Shown here piece by piece: positions 16,933 through 26,569 of a DNA stretch of 41,067 nt; positions within the stretch are counted from its first letter, which is position 1; each line of letters begins with the position of its first letter. The stretch comes from Leptolyngbyaceae cyanobacterium T60_A2020_046 (GTDB taxonomy: Bacteria; Cyanobacteriota; Cyanobacteriia; Phormidesmidales; Phormidesmidaceae). The stretch covers positions 1-41,067 of the forward strand of contig JACYME010000062.1 in NCBI GenBank assembly GCA_015272155.1, in the 5' to 3' direction. The notes beneath the pieces were generated by a model that ran no database searches, was not told the origin of the DNA, and saw nothing but the letters and a program-made list of their open reading frames with translations. Both the position numbers and the translations under genes were made by a program.

Positions 16933-17320
16933 TATAGATACCTCTAACTCAGCGTTTTGTTATCGACGTGGTCTGGGTTTCGACACTGTCATTGAGCGAT
17001 TGGCCCAACGAAAACCCTGGGGCAGCCCGGCGTTGTGCTCAACACGATAACCGGAAAGACTCAGCATCCACAGCCTCTGGCTGACCGAGTGCATCCCTGA
17101 ACCCTTTGTGACTGAAAGCTTTTTGCACTGCCCTCAACTTAACAAAGCTCACCCACAACCTGACTGGCATCGCACGGGGAGGATAACCCCTGAAGCTGAC
17201 CCATGCACCTCGGGGAGACTGAAACCCAAGCCCTGAAATTCAGAGACCATTAACTAAAGTAACACGCACGTTCCGCAAGAACAGTCGAATCCAGATTTTC
17301 CTGAACTCTTGTCACACACA
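16933..17320 (-). other. Upstream region of the RRM gene
   Basis: About 390 non-coding bases lie between the RRM gene start and the terminator at 17321-17355. A possible minus-strand promoter is TTGCGG (near 17276) with TAGTTA 16 bases on, which would give a leader of over 300 bases. Cyanobacterial rbp genes are known for long 5' leaders, but I cannot confirm a leader here. No tRNA, tmRNA or RNase P RNA is recognisable. Confidence 0.35.
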
Positions 17321-17355
17321 AGACAATAAAAACCAGCCGACCTAGGGACGGCTGG
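17321..17355 (-). terminator. Intrinsic terminator
   Basis: On the minus strand, stem CCAGCCG (17355-17349) pairs with CGGCTGG (17339-17333) over a 9-base loop containing CCTAGG, and is followed by TTTTTATTG. It is about 215 bases beyond the M48-like gene stop at 17569, which leaves room for either a long 3' UTR or a separate small transcript. Confidence 0.8.
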
Positions 17356-17466
17356 CGCAACTTGCTGTGTTGAGAGTAGGAGAACCCGATACCTAGGACC
17401 CGTAGGGCCGAAGTGACCGAACTGTACCTGTAGGAATCAGTCACGCTTAGGTGCACTGGAACTCTG
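17322..17466 (-). ncRNA. Candidate small RNA of about 145 nt
   Basis: On the minus strand a promoter-like pair, TTGCAG (17501-17496), 17 bases, TACCTT (17478-17473), is followed by an RNA that would begin near 17466 and end at the terminator at 17321-17355. In between is a hairpin with an 8-bp stem (17413-17444), a small CCC-UAC-GGG hairpin, and a pyrimidine-rich single-stranded stretch at 17382-17365 (CUCCUACUCUCAACACAG). The design of 5' stem-loop, open CU-rich stretch and terminator is like that of Yfr1, but the Yfr1 core ACUCCUCACAC is absent. It could instead be the 3' UTR of the upstream gene. Confidence 0.38.
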
Positions 17467-17568
17467 TTAAGAAAGGTAACATTTTGTCTCGAAGTCTGCA
17501 ACATCGGGGATGGGGTCGAGTAGCCAGTGCGGGTGTCTTTGGGCGATCGCGAGGGCGGGCGATCGCCC

Positions 17569-20121
17569 CTAACCCCGCAGCAGCACCATCATGCCCCACG
17601 CACAAAAGAACACCCCAAGCAGCACTGCAAGCAGGGGATGATTGCTGCGAGCCAGGGTTTTGCCCGATCGCGCCATCACCTCGACATCTATCCACGGGGT
17701 TGCGCCGCGCCGAAACCAGCCTGCGATCGCCAACGGTTGCCCCACGGCATTTGCTGGGTGAGCCGGGTGAGTCAAGAGATTGCCCACTGCCCCCAAAATC
17801 GACAAAAAGTGCAGCTTGACCAGCCCGGTTGAAGTTTGGAGTATCAGGTCTTGCCCCATCCAATTTGCAATGCCACGTCGCCCGAGTAGCGTTCCTTTTA
17901 GACGCACGGGCGTGCTGCTGCTGGGTAGCGTTTGGGGATTCTGAAGCAGGGCAAGGAGGGGCACCTCCCGAAAGAGGTGGGCGGGGGGGATATCGGGAAA
18001 ATAGCGGTTAATGCGGATGAAAATTCCCATCCCCGTCCCCAAGAGCACAGCCCCCCTCAAGACCATTGGGTCGCCATAAAAGGCTCCAAGCTGCCAAATC
18101 CCAAAGGGCGTGGCAATGCCCCCCAGGAACCACAGTAATAGGGCAAAGGCGGCTCCAACGGCTGGGCCTAGGTAGGGGCTGATTTGTAGCAAAAAGAGTC
18201 GAAGCTGAGAGCGATGGCGGGCGGTGACGGTTTCTGGCAATGGCATTTCAGGCTCTAGCCCCCACTGATGGGCAAGTCGGGACAGGGTTAAAAGGCGATC
18301 GCCGAGCAACGGATGGGCATTGTTCACCGTGAGCCAGTGGCGATAGGGGTTGTGGCGTTCCCAACTCAACACTTGAAGGAGATCAGCCTGGCCGTACAGG
18401 CTTCCGGGAGTCAGCGCCGAGGTATGTCCCAGGGGCATCAGCACGTCTAAACTTTCGATCGCGGGATGGGTATGGCCGCTGTGGCTCACGTCTTCAGCCG
18501 TGGCGATCGCAAACTTCAGCAAGGCCCGCACCAAGGCATTGGGGTTGCCCGTCCATGCTGCAGCGTAGCGATCGCTCAAGGGCACCCGCACCCGCGCCAA
18601 GGTGATAGTCACCTTGTGCAGCAGCCAATACAAACTGTAGGCCAGGGCTGAAATCGTCGCCGCGATCGCCCGTAGCCCGCCTGCCCGTCGGCGATCGCCC
18701 CAGGCTGCCCCCTGCCAATAGACCTGATACACCAGTTGAAGTAGCGCCCCCATGCCCGACATCAGCGGCAAGGTGCCCGTTGTGCTGTGGGCCCAGTCGT
18801 AGGCCACGAGTGTTGCCAACTCATCATCCTCAAGCCGATCCAACACGCCGCGACTGACAACCAGCCGCTGCACCTGGGGCAACCAGCCGTAGCTCAACAC
18901 CACCGGAGCTTGAGTCGGCAACACCTTCAGGCTCGGAATGAGGGCCCCCCGCCGCTGGCTCAGTTGGCGTAACAGGCGCACCGTCTCGGGGTGAGTTGTT
19001 TTCAGCGTGTTAACCGACAGCGGCGTTTGTCCGTAGGCACGAGCCAGCAGAATATCCAGCAGCCACGGCGAGGCCAACAGCAGCCCCATGAGGCTAAGGG
19101 CAATCGGCCAGCGATAGTCGCCATACAGCATCCCTGGGTAGGGCAGGGGCAAGAGCGGCTGACGGACGATCAGCCATCCCAGGGCCGACAGTCCGCTATG
19201 AACCAGGCGTTGAATGACCCAAAACAGCGCGATCGCGCTGCCAAGCTGTAGTACCCCGAGCCCCGCAATGGTCACCGCTGGCAGCGCAAAGGCACGGGGT
19301 CGGGGCAGGCGGCCCTGGTTCCGAAAGGCCCAAAACTCTGCCGCAGTCAGCAGATCGGCGGGGGCGGGCTCAGTGGATTCTGATTCGGGGGGGGAATGGG
19401 GGGCAGGCGCGATCGCGGAATTTGGACTATCCCCAGCACTGTCCTTGATGTCTTCGACAGGGGCCGAATCTGCCACCGTCGCATTCAACTGCTCATCGTG
19501 AAAAAGGGAGCTCAGCGCCGGAGTTTCAGCTTCGTTGGCCTGGGGGGATGCCTCTCCTGCGGGTGATTCCTCTGGAGGGGGTTGAGGCATGGGCTCAGGA
19601 CTCGACGCGCGATCGCGGGGTGACTTCAGCGTCAGACTTTCTTGCGGTGGATCCTGCGCTTTCTTGCTGGGCGGCGTTGTCTCCAAGGGGGAAGACGCTG
19701 GCTCAAGGGGCACAAAACCACTGGCATTTTGCACTGCCCCCGTCGCCTCGGGAGCCAAGGGCTGAAAACCCGTCGAAGGTTTTGCCGACGGGGCCGGGAA
19801 AGCTTGAACAGCAGTGAGCTGTGTCAACATCTTTTGTGCCCACTGCCGCACCTGTGTCGAAGAAGACTGACTCAGCGAGCGGCAGTGGTGAATCGCTTCC
19901 GTCGTTTGGCCTTGTTTGGCGTAGGCGCGCACTAGCCCCATCGTGGCTTTCACCTGAATGGTTTTGGGCAATCCCGGACGGTGCTGTAGCGTAGAAAGGG
20001 TGGCGATCGCGTCGGCGTAGGATCTTTGCTGCAACGCATCAAGCCCCGCTGCAAGCTGCGCTTCGGGCGCAGGGCTCGTATCGACAGAGGACGGATCGAA
20101 GCGAGGAGACGACTCTGACAT
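17569..20121 (-). CDS. Large membrane M48-like protein with degenerate zinc motif
   Basis: The 850-residue protein has a helical TPR-like N-terminus (LAAGLDALQQRSYADAIATL), a Pro/Ser/Glu-rich disordered stretch at about 110-260, two hydrophobic blocks at about 280-370, then an M48/HtpX-like region: LRQLSQRRG, APVVLSYGW, VVSRGVLDRLEDDELATLV. Where active M48 enzymes have HExxH this has YDWAH in LVAYDWAHSTTG, and the usual downstream glutamate of ExxxD is serine in PLSDRYAAAWTGNP. A C-terminal domain (RLKGTLLGRRGIANWMGQDL) looks like a small beta-barrel and is followed by a last membrane helix. It is probably not a working zinc protease. ATG 20121 starts the hydrophilic N-terminus; a longer frame to 20223 overlaps the divergent gene. 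Confidence 0.75.
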   Translation of the reverse strand: MSESSPRFDPSSVDTSPAPEAQLAAGLDALQQRSYADAIATLSTLQHRPGLPKTIQVKATMGLVRAYAKQGQTTEAIHHCRSLSQSSSTQVRQWAQKMLTQLTAVQAFPAPSAKPSTGFQPLAPEATGAVQNASGFVPLEPASSPLETTPPSKKAQDPPQESLTLKSPRDRASSPEPMPQPPPEESPAGEASPQANEAETPALSSLFHDEQLNATVADSAPVEDIKDSAGDSPNSAIAPAPHSPPESESTEPAPADLLTAAEFWAFRNQGRLPRPRAFALPAVTIAGLGVLQLGSAIALFWVIQRLVHSGLSALGWLIVRQPLLPLPYPGMLYGDYRWPIALSLMGLLLASPWLLDILLARAYGQTPLSVNTLKTTHPETVRLLRQLSQRRGALIPSLKVLPTQAPVVLSYGWLPQVQRLVVSRGVLDRLEDDELATLVAYDWAHSTTGTLPLMSGMGALLQLVYQVYWQGAAWGDRRRAGGLRAIAATISALAYSLYWLLHKVTITLARVRVPLSDRYAAAWTGNPNALVRALLKFAIATAEDVSHSGHTHPAIESLDVLMPLGHTSALTPGSLYGQADLLQVLSWERHNPYRHWLTVNNAHPLLGDRLLTLSRLAHQWGLEPEMPLPETVTARHRSQLRLFLLQISPYLGPAVGAAFALLLWFLGGIATPFGIWQLGAFYGDPMVLRGAVLLGTGMGIFIRINRYFPDIPPAHLFREVPLLALLQNPQTLPSSSTPVRLKGTLLGRRGIANWMGQDLILQTSTGLVKLHFLSILGAVGNLLTHPAHPANAVGQPLAIAGWFRRGATPWIDVEVMARSGKTLARSNHPLLAVLLGVFFCAWGMMVLLRG

Positions 20122-20164
20122 ACCGCTGACAACCAACGTTGTTTCAAGTCCAGGGTACGCAACT

Positions 20165-21637
20165 TTGCCAGAATTTCGATCTTCTGTGGGCAACAGCATC
20201 GCCCACCATGACAACGCCAGCATTGAGTGGGAAGCCGTTTGGGGACGCTATGGGGCACTCATGGATGACCTGCCCGCCGCGATCGCCGCCGCCCAGCGCC
20301 CCCTTCCCGTCGGGTTTTGGGTCAACCCCCTCAAGGCTCCTGTCGTCCCAGAGACCCTCGCTGCTCTCCGGGCTCTTGGCGTAGACTGCACCTCCATTCC
20401 GTGGATGCCCGGTGCGTTTCGCAGTCTGCACTGGGTAGCTCCGGGGCACACCCTGCCCTTCTTTGCAGGCTGGTGCTATGTCCAAGAGGAAATTGCCATG
20501 ACCGCGATCGCGGCCCTCGATCCACAACCGGGCGATCGCGTACTGGATTTGTGCGCGGCCCCTGGCGGCAAAACCGCCCAAATTGCCCTGCGCGTTGGCG
20601 ATACGGGGTGTGTGCTCGCCAACGAACGCAACCCAGGGCGGATGGCAAGCCTCACCGCAACCATTGCTCGCCTCGGGCTCACCAACGTTATCACCACCCA
20701 GGCCGATGGACGCGAACTGGCTTTGTTACCCGGCAGTTTTGACCGCATTTTGGTAGATGCCCCCTGCTCTGGAGAAGGCACCCTACGGCGACGCAAACAG
20801 CCCAAACCCTGGAACTCGACCCACAGCCAGCGCATTGCTGCTGTCCAGCGGCGTCTCCTTGATCGTGCCCTCACCCTAGTCAAACCCGGCGGCGTGGTGG
20901 TGTATAGCACCTGCACCTTTGCCCCCGAAGAAAATGAAGCCGTCATTGATGCTGTGTTGGGCGATCGCGGCGGGCTCGAATCCTTTGACCTGCCAACCCT
21001 GCATGGACAACCCGGACAAGACCACTGGCAGGGCCAAACCTACCGTGGCGATCTCCGCCATGCCCAGCGCTATTGGCCCCACCTCAACGACACCGGCGGC
21101 TTTTTTGTGGCGCGCATCCGCCGCGCCGATACCCAGATCCCCAACTCGCCGCCCGCACAATCCATTGCCGACCCGCTGGCGATGCCCTGGACACCAACCT
21201 CTCCCCTGCAAGAACTCAGCCGCCGATTTGGTCTGCCCGTCTCCCAGCTCGAAGCGAATAGCCTGTGCTGGACAACCGGACAGCGGCGTCAATGGCTCAC
21301 CTCAGCGCACTGTATTCCCCCCGCAACTCTCGCGCCGCAAACCTTAGGAATTCCCCTCGCGACCCAAACTCCGCGCGGACTTAAGCCCACCACTGCGTTC
21401 TTGCAACGGTTTGGCCCACACATTCAACAAAATCGGGTGATGCTCGATACCCTGACTCAGGTTGAAACCTTTCTCCAGGGGCGATCGCAGGCCCTCGCAT
21501 CCACCGCGATCGCGACGGAGGGCTACGTCCATGTGGGTTACGGCCCGTATCATCTGGGCTGCGGGTGGTATCAGCACAACAGACTCCAGTCTCAAATTCC
21601 CAAAACTCTCCAGTGGGTCAAACCCCAGAAATCGTGA
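20165..21637 (+). CDS. RsmB/RsmF-family RNA 5-methylcytosine methyltransferase
   Basis: The protein, up to 490 residues, belongs to the NOL1/NOP2/Sun family that makes 5-methylcytosine in rRNA or tRNA. It has the SAM loop VLDLCAAPGGKTAQIA (about 127-141), the first conserved cysteine C201 in VDAPCSGEG and the catalytic C250 in YSTCTFAPEENE, then a C-terminal RNA-binding extension as in RsmF/YebU. The order of these domains favours RsmF-like over RsmB, which has an N-terminal NusB domain; the exact target is not known. The start is uncertain: no ATG lies before the conserved RYGALMDD and FWVNPLK, so TTG 20165 or GTG 20186 must be used. Confidence 0.85.
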   Translation: MPEFRSSVGNSIAHHDNASIEWEAVWGRYGALMDDLPAAIAAAQRPLPVGFWVNPLKAPVVPETLAALRALGVDCTSIPWMPGAFRSLHWVAPGHTLPFFAGWCYVQEEIAMTAIAALDPQPGDRVLDLCAAPGGKTAQIALRVGDTGCVLANERNPGRMASLTATIARLGLTNVITTQADGRELALLPGSFDRILVDAPCSGEGTLRRRKQPKPWNSTHSQRIAAVQRRLLDRALTLVKPGGVVVYSTCTFAPEENEAVIDAVLGDRGGLESFDLPTLHGQPGQDHWQGQTYRGDLRHAQRYWPHLNDTGGFFVARIRRADTQIPNSPPAQSIADPLAMPWTPTSPLQELSRRFGLPVSQLEANSLCWTTGQRRQWLTSAHCIPPATLAPQTLGIPLATQTPRGLKPTTAFLQRFGPHIQQNRVMLDTLTQVETFLQGRSQALASTAIATEGYVHVGYGPYHLGCGWYQHNRLQSQIPKTLQWVKPQKS

Positions 21638-21737
21638 ACGATTGAGCTCCCATATCTCCCAAATCCATCGATTAAGATAAGTAAAGTGTAGCGATCGCGA
21701 TCTCATCTCCTCCCACCTCCCAAGAGCACTGAACTCA

Positions 21738-22541
21738 GTGACTGAGCTAACCCACCTTCTTGGCAGCTTTGACGGTACCCTGTGGCTTGGCCTGGGAACC
21801 GTGAGCTTTGTGGCCTGGTTTTTTAGCATGTTAGCTGGGGGTGGCAGTCCGCTCTTGCTCATCCCAGCTCTGACCCTTGCGATCGGCGCAGCGGGCGTGG
21901 CCCCCACCCTCACCACGGGGTTGCTGGTCGGCAACGGCCAGCGCAGTCTCTTCTTTTGGAAGCATATTGATTGGCAGGTCACCGCTTGGTACGTTCCCGG
22001 CAGCATTAGCGGTGCCCTTCTCGGAGCCTATGCCTTCACCCAATTTCGCGCTGAGTGGCTGCAAGTCTTCTTGGGAGGTGCATTGCTCATCATGGTGCTC
22101 GACCACTGCCTTCAGGGCCGGTGGCAACAAAGCTCAACTCGATTCACCATTCGTGCCTGGCACTTTCTGCCCGCAGCCTTTTTAAACGCGGTGGGCTCTG
22201 GCCTGATCGGCAGCACCGGCCCCGTCATGAATCCGATGTACCTGGCCTACGGCCTGGAAAAAGAGACGATGATCGCCACGAAGTCTCTCAACAAAACCTT
22301 TTTACACGTTGTCAAACTGGCAAGCTACGGTGTACTGGGGGCAATCGATGGCTCGATGTTGGGATATGGCTTGCTGATTGGGCTCGCTGCGATTCCCGCT
22401 AACTGGCTCGGGAAGTGGGTCTTGGCGAGGATGAGCAGCCAGCAGTTTCGGCAGGTGGTGTTTGCGTTTGTGGCCTTCAGTGGGGTGCTCATGATTTGGG
22501 GGCAGCGCGATTGGCTCGGCTTTGCGGTTGGGGGCATTTAA
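21738..22541 (+). CDS. TauE/SafE-family membrane transporter
   Basis: The 267-residue protein has about eight membrane helices. It matches the TauE/SafE (DUF81) family: GTVSFVAWFFSMLAGGGSPLLLIP in the first repeat, TGLLVGNGQR, and NAVGSGLIGSTGPVMNP in the second. Family members export or take up sulfite, sulfonates and related anions; the substrate here is unknown. The GTG start at 21738 is used because the first helix follows at once and no ATG lies upstream in frame. It is 100 bases after the methyltransferase gene and convergent with sbcD. Confidence 0.85.
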   Translation: MTELTHLLGSFDGTLWLGLGTVSFVAWFFSMLAGGGSPLLLIPALTLAIGAAGVAPTLTTGLLVGNGQRSLFFWKHIDWQVTAWYVPGSISGALLGAYAFTQFRAEWLQVFLGGALLIMVLDHCLQGRWQQSSTRFTIRAWHFLPAAFLNAVGSGLIGSTGPVMNPMYLAYGLEKETMIATKSLNKTFLHVVKLASYGVLGAIDGSMLGYGLLIGLAAIPANWLGKWVLARMSSQQFRQVVFAFVAFSGVLMIWGQRDWLGFAVGGI

Positions 22542-22592
22542 GCATGCCAGAAATGGCGCATTGATGCCCTGGGTAGGCTCAGGGTGCTGATC

Positions 22593-23876
22593 TTAAGCGT
22601 CATCGGCGGTGAGCGAAGCGGTGCCGTTCAGCAGGTTGTCTACAAACGCATACAGATCGCGATCGTCTTGGTGAGCAAGGCTCCGATCCTTCAGGTCGAT
22701 GAGCCCTTGGGCTAGTTCTGCGGCTCGTTTTTTGTAGTCGCGGTGGCCTGTCAGCACATCGAGAAAGGTGCTGTGCTCGATCGCTTGGCGACTGGCATCA
22801 TCAGCCACAGGCGAGTTGTACATCACATCTTCCACGTCGTAGCGCAGCAGAAAGATCAGGGCGTTGCTGAGAGCCTGAAGTTGCTGTTGGAGCTGGCGGG
22901 TATCGAGGGAAAGCCGTTCAAATCCGACTTGGCCTTCAAGGCGAAGCTCGACAATGGGCTGAGTGTGGGGGTGGAGTTTGCCCTGTTGAATTGCGGCCTC
23001 GAGGATGGCGATCGCGGCTGCAATCACCTCATCCTCGCTCTGCTCGCTGGTGACGGTGTACCCGAGGCGCACAATGGGTCGTTGCTGATAGTCTTGTCGG
23101 AGTTCCGCATGGATGCCCGTTGCGGTGAATTCCACCAGATATGCCCCGCGATCGTAGGCTCCCTCCTCAACGTTATTGGCCTCAATCGAGCCTGGGTTAA
23201 AAATCCAATCCTCGACGGCATAGGCCTTATGGATATGTCCCAAGGCCAAGTAGTCCACGCCTGCGTGCTTCAACGGCAATAGGTCTTGATAGCGCAGGGC
23301 TCCGCTATAGCGCGCAATTTGGCCCTCTAAGCCATGATGAAAGAGCAGTACCGTGTGGGCCGGGCCGGGCGGCAGGGCTTGAATGGCTGTAGCGAGGCGC
23401 GCGATCGCTTGGGGGGCCGTCGCCCCGTACCACTGAGAACCCAACACGCGCACGCCGCAGGGTAAATCCACATATCCCCCCGAGCGACTTTCGGTATCCC
23501 AGGGCCGATAGGTCACCTCCCCACCGCTTTCAACGGTTGGCTCCAGGAGGGTCAGGAGTTGCCACTGGGAGAGATACTTTAGCCAACTCGTTTGCGTGCC
23601 ATAGGGACGATTGTCATGATTACCCTCAATGGCCAACACAGGAATGCCCGCCTCCTTGAGTCGCTGGAGGCAAAGCTGGGCCTGATTGAGAATGGCAGGC
23701 TGCACCAGACGATGCTCGAATAAATCTCCGGCAATCACCACAAAATCGACCTGGGCCGCGATCGCGTGGCGTTCAATGACATCCCTCAGCGCGTAATAAA
23801 AATCTCGGGTGCGATCGCGACTGTCATAGCGATCAAACCCGAGGTGTATATCTGCAAGGTGCAAGAACCGCGCCAT
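22593..23876 (-). CDS. sbcD: SbcD/Mre11-type DNA repair exonuclease
   Basis: The 427-residue metallophosphoesterase has all nuclease motifs: DIHLG (from residue 9), GDLFE with D51, GNHD at 85-88, HHG and GHIH. The capping region and the C-terminal helical part are present. In the SbcCD/Mre11-Rad50 complex this subunit cuts DNA hairpins and double-strand ends. No SbcC/Rad50 ATPase gene lies in the window, so the partner is elsewhere or the protein acts alone. It begins 36 bases after the prfA stop on the same strand and may be read through from the ribosomal cluster. Confidence 0.85.
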   Translation of the reverse strand: MARFLHLADIHLGFDRYDSRDRTRDFYYALRDVIERHAIAAQVDFVVIAGDLFEHRLVQPAILNQAQLCLQRLKEAGIPVLAIEGNHDNRPYGTQTSWLKYLSQWQLLTLLEPTVESGGEVTYRPWDTESRSGGYVDLPCGVRVLGSQWYGATAPQAIARLATAIQALPPGPAHTVLLFHHGLEGQIARYSGALRYQDLLPLKHAGVDYLALGHIHKAYAVEDWIFNPGSIEANNVEEGAYDRGAYLVEFTATGIHAELRQDYQQRPIVRLGYTVTSEQSEDEVIAAAIAILEAAIQQGKLHPHTQPIVELRLEGQVGFERLSLDTRQLQQQLQALSNALIFLLRYDVEDVMYNSPVADDASRQAIEHSTFLDVLTGHRDYKKRAAELAQGLIDLKDRSLAHQDDRDLYAFVDNLLNGTASLTADDA

Positions 23877-23912
23877 TGATTAACTGAAACTCCGAGGACA
23901 ATGCCTCTCAGT

Positions 23913-25013
23913 TTAAGCGGCAGAGGTTGAGGCGGCTAGTTCTTCCAGTTGTTCCTGCTGGTCTTGGGTAATACAAGACTGGATCATGTCTTCAATGTCT
24001 CCCTCAAGCACGGGGGACAGGGTAAAGTTTGTGCCGAGGCGATGATCGGTCACGCGGTTGTCCTTGTAGTTGTAGGTGCGAATCTTTTCAGAGCGCGCCC
24101 CTGTTCCTACCTGCGATCGCCGCATCGAAGTTACCGCCTGCTGCTGCTCCCGGAGTTTGACGTCGTACAACTTCGCCCGTAGGATCTGCATCGCCCGCTC
24201 TCGGTTCTTGAGCTGCGATCGCTCCTCCGTACAGAACACACGAATTCCTGTGGGTTTATGCAGCAGATCAACCGCCGTCTCTACCTTGTTAACGTTTTGA
24301 CCACCTGCTCCGCCAGAGCGCGCTGTGGAGATCTCCAAGTCGCCCGGATCAATCTCAACTTCCACCGCGTCCACCTCAGGCATGACCGCCACCGTTGCCG
24401 TTGAAGTGTGGACTCGTCCCCCAGCTTCCGTCACAGGCACCCGCTGGACTCGGTGAACGCCTGCCTCGTACTTCAACTTGCTGTAGACGCGATCGCCCTG
24501 AATCTCCAGGATGGCTTCTTTAAATCCGCCCATATCCGCAAGAGACTCACTCACTAAGCGAACCTGCCACCCCTGTGTCTCTGCATAGCGAGAATACATG
24601 CGCACTAGGTCGCCTGCCCAGATGCTGGCCTCATCTCCGCCAGTCCCAGCGCGAATCTCCAACATGATGTTCTTGTCATCATTGGGATCTTGCGGCAGGA
24701 GCAACACCTTAAGCTGATACTCCAGCTCTTTCTGCCGAGCCTCCAAGGCTTCAACCTCCTGAGCGGCCATGTCCCGCAAATCTGGGTCACTGCTTGCCTC
24801 GCGGTACACATCTCGCGCGCCGTTCAGCTCCTCGACGACCTGTTTCCATGCCTCGTAGACATTGACCGTCTCCTCCAAAGAAGAGCGCACTTTTGCAATG
24901 TGCTGAAACTCATCTGGATCCTTCGCCACATCTGGATCAGCCAAACGTCGCGTCAGTTCGTGGAAAGTCTGCTCAACAGAATTGAGCTTGTCTAACAGAT
25001 AAGCTTCGGCCAT
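23913..25013 (-). CDS. prfA: Peptide chain release factor 1
   Basis: RF1 reads the stop codons UAA and UAG and triggers peptide release. The 366-residue protein has the codon-recognition tripeptide PVT in [18 protein letters not shown] and the peptidyl-hydrolysis GGQ in [16 protein letters not shown]. The PVT form (PxT class) identifies RF1; RF2 would have SPF. The length is normal. It is the last member of the ribosomal cluster, 293 bases downstream of rpmE, as in other cyanobacteria. Confidence 0.96.
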   Translation of the reverse strand: MAEAYLLDKLNSVEQTFHELTRRLADPDVAKDPDEFQHIAKVRSSLEETVNVYEAWKQVVEELNGARDVYREASSDPDLRDMAAQEVEALEARQKELEYQLKVLLLPQDPNDDKNIMLEIRAGTGGDEASIWAGDLVRMYSRYAETQGWQVRLVSESLADMGGFKEAILEIQGDRVYSKLKYEAGVHRVQRVPVTEAGGRVHTSTATVAVMPEVDAVEVEIDPGDLEISTARSGGAGGQNVNKVETAVDLLHKPTGIRVFCTEERSQLKNRERAMQILRAKLYDVKLREQQQAVTSMRRSQVGTGARSEKIRTYNYKDNRVTDHRLGTNFTLSPVLEGDIEDMIQSCITQDQQEQLEELAASTSAA

Positions 25014-25306
25014 AACTTTTAGAAAAAAGTGCGTAAGATTCAGTCAACCAATGCGGCTTTTCGCAAGGTGAAGTCTCCTAAAGTGTGCCTAATATGAAGC
25101 CCTGCTAATCACCCGCAATAATGATGCCAACTCTGTAAAGGTTCCAGGAATTCTATTTATGGGTAAGCAACCGGACTTGATATAAGTGTTAGACATCACG
25201 ATTTAAGCAAGGGATCTCCAATGGCTTGCATCACTGGCCGCAAAGTTTATGGCGCAAGGACTCAGAACTCGCTTCACGACGATCCGAGATTACCTGCGCC
25301 TTACTT

Positions 25307-25540
25307 TCAATCTCCACCACCCTGGTCACTGGTATCAGACATCCCATACTTACGCAGGAAACGCTCAACACGCCCCTCGGTATCAATAATCTTTTGGGTT
25401 CCCGTGTAGAAGGGATGATTGCCAGACCACACATCAACGTGCAGCTCAGGCTTGGTAGAGCCTACCGTCATGACCAACTTGCCATCACAATAGACCTTGG
25501 CCTCAGGGTACCACTCAGGATGAATCTCAGACTTTGGCAT
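25307..25540 (-). CDS. rpmE: Ribosomal protein L31 (zinc-free type)
   Basis: The 77-residue protein has the L31 pattern: IHPEWYPEAKVYCDGKLVMTVGS, then DVWSGNHPFYTGTQKIIDTEGRVERF. Only one cysteine is visible and the CxxC zinc pairs of the zinc-binding form are missing, so this is the C-minus form. That is common in cyanobacteria and plastids. It sits between rpsI and prfA. Confidence 0.94.
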   Translation of the reverse strand: MPKSEIHPEWYPEAKVYCDGKLVMTVGSTKPELHVDVWSGNHPFYTGTQKIIDTEGRVERFLRKYGMSDTSDQGGGD

Positions 25541-25639
25541 CGAACCGCTCCAAAACAGTAGGATTGTTCAACTTAACTTCTATCAAAGGGCCGCGTAACC
25601 CTGGCCTAATCCTCAAACATTATCCAAACCAAACATAGA

Positions 25640-26053
25640 TTAACGCTTGGAGAACTGAGGTGCCTTACGCGCTTTTTTCAAACCGTATTTCTTCCGCTCC
25701 TTACGGCGAGCGTCGCGGGTTAGGTAACCCTCAATTTTCAACGGCTTGCGATTCTCGGGATCAAGCTGACACAGTGCCCGAGCAACGCCCATCTTGATTG
25801 CATCGGCGTGTCCAGTCAGACCGCCACCGCGCACGTTTACCAAGATGTCGTAGTCACTTTCCAAACCCAAGGTTTCCAAGGGTAGGCGCACAGCAGATAA
25901 ATAGGAAGGATTACCCTGCAGATGAACCTCGCCTGGACGCCCGTTAATAGTCAATTGACCGCTCCCTGGAACGAGACGAACGCGAGCAACAGCAGTCTTG
26001 CGACGCCCGGTTCCCCAGTAAACAACTCGATCGTTCCGATCCGTAGCTTGCAT
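25640..26053 (-). CDS. rpsI: Ribosomal protein S9
   Basis: The 137-residue protein has the S9 signature [17 protein letters not shown] near the start, [19 protein letters not shown], and the basic C-terminal tail ending in SKR (FSKR) that reaches the P-site tRNA. Its start lies 4 bases after the rplM stop, so the two are translated together. The product is a small-subunit head protein. Confidence 0.96.
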   Translation of the reverse strand: MQATDRNDRVVYWGTGRRKTAVARVRLVPGSGQLTINGRPGEVHLQGNPSYLSAVRLPLETLGLESDYDILVNVRGGGLTGHADAIKMGVARALCQLDPENRKPLKIEGYLTRDARRKERKKYGLKKARKAPQFSKR

Positions 26054-26057
26054 GATG

Positions 26058-26507
26058 TTATTCTCCCGGTTTGGTATTCAGAACAAGGGCTTCGGGCTGC
26101 TGAGCTTGGTGGGGATGCTCAGGGCCAGCGTAGACCTTAAGCTTCGTAAATAGCTTGCGCCCTAGGGCATTTTTCGGCAACATTCCTTTGACCGCTTTCT
26201 CGACAATCCGCTCTGGCACTCGCGCCTGGAGCTGGGAAAAGGTTTCGGTTTTCATGCCACCAGGACGACCAGAGTGACGACGATACAGCTTCTGATCAGC
26301 TTTTCGGCCCGTCACTGCGATCTTGTCTGCATTTACGACAATCACAAAATCGCCTGTGTCCATATTCGGAGTATAGGTCGGCTTGTTTTTGCCCCGCAAA
26401 ACCCGGGCTACTTCGCTGGCTAAACGACCAAGGCGCTGATCCGCCGCATCTACGACGTACCATTTGCGCTCGATCGCGTCTACTGGAGGTACGTAGGTCT
26501 TAGTCAT
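26058..26507 (-). CDS. rplM: Ribosomal protein L13
   Basis: The 149-residue protein has the conserved [33 protein letters not shown] and [21 protein letters not shown] segments. L13 binds early during 50S assembly. It precedes rpsI by 4 bases and follows truA on the same strand. Confidence 0.96.
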   Translation of the reverse strand: MTKTYVPPVDAIERKWYVVDAADQRLGRLASEVARVLRGKNKPTYTPNMDTGDFVIVVNADKIAVTGRKADQKLYRRHSGRPGGMKTETFSQLQARVPERIVEKAVKGMLPKNALGRKLFTKLKVYAGPEHPHQAQQPEALVLNTKPGE

Positions 26508-26569
26508 GGGTGTTCTCTGTAAATCACGTCAAGGAGTAAGCAAACACAGTCGGCAAATCAGCGACTCTT

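Noticed and set aside
17365-17382. Yfr1 small RNA
   Set aside because: The CU-rich stretch is similar in look but the invariant core ACUCCUCACAC is not present.
21344-22006. 220-codon minus-strand frame
   Set aside because: It is antisense to the methyltransferase and TauE genes, both of which have clear domains.
25221-25409. Short plus-strand frame opposite rpmE, starting MACITGRK
   Set aside because: The start looks a little like L28, but the rest runs antisense through rpmE and the L28 pattern is not continued.
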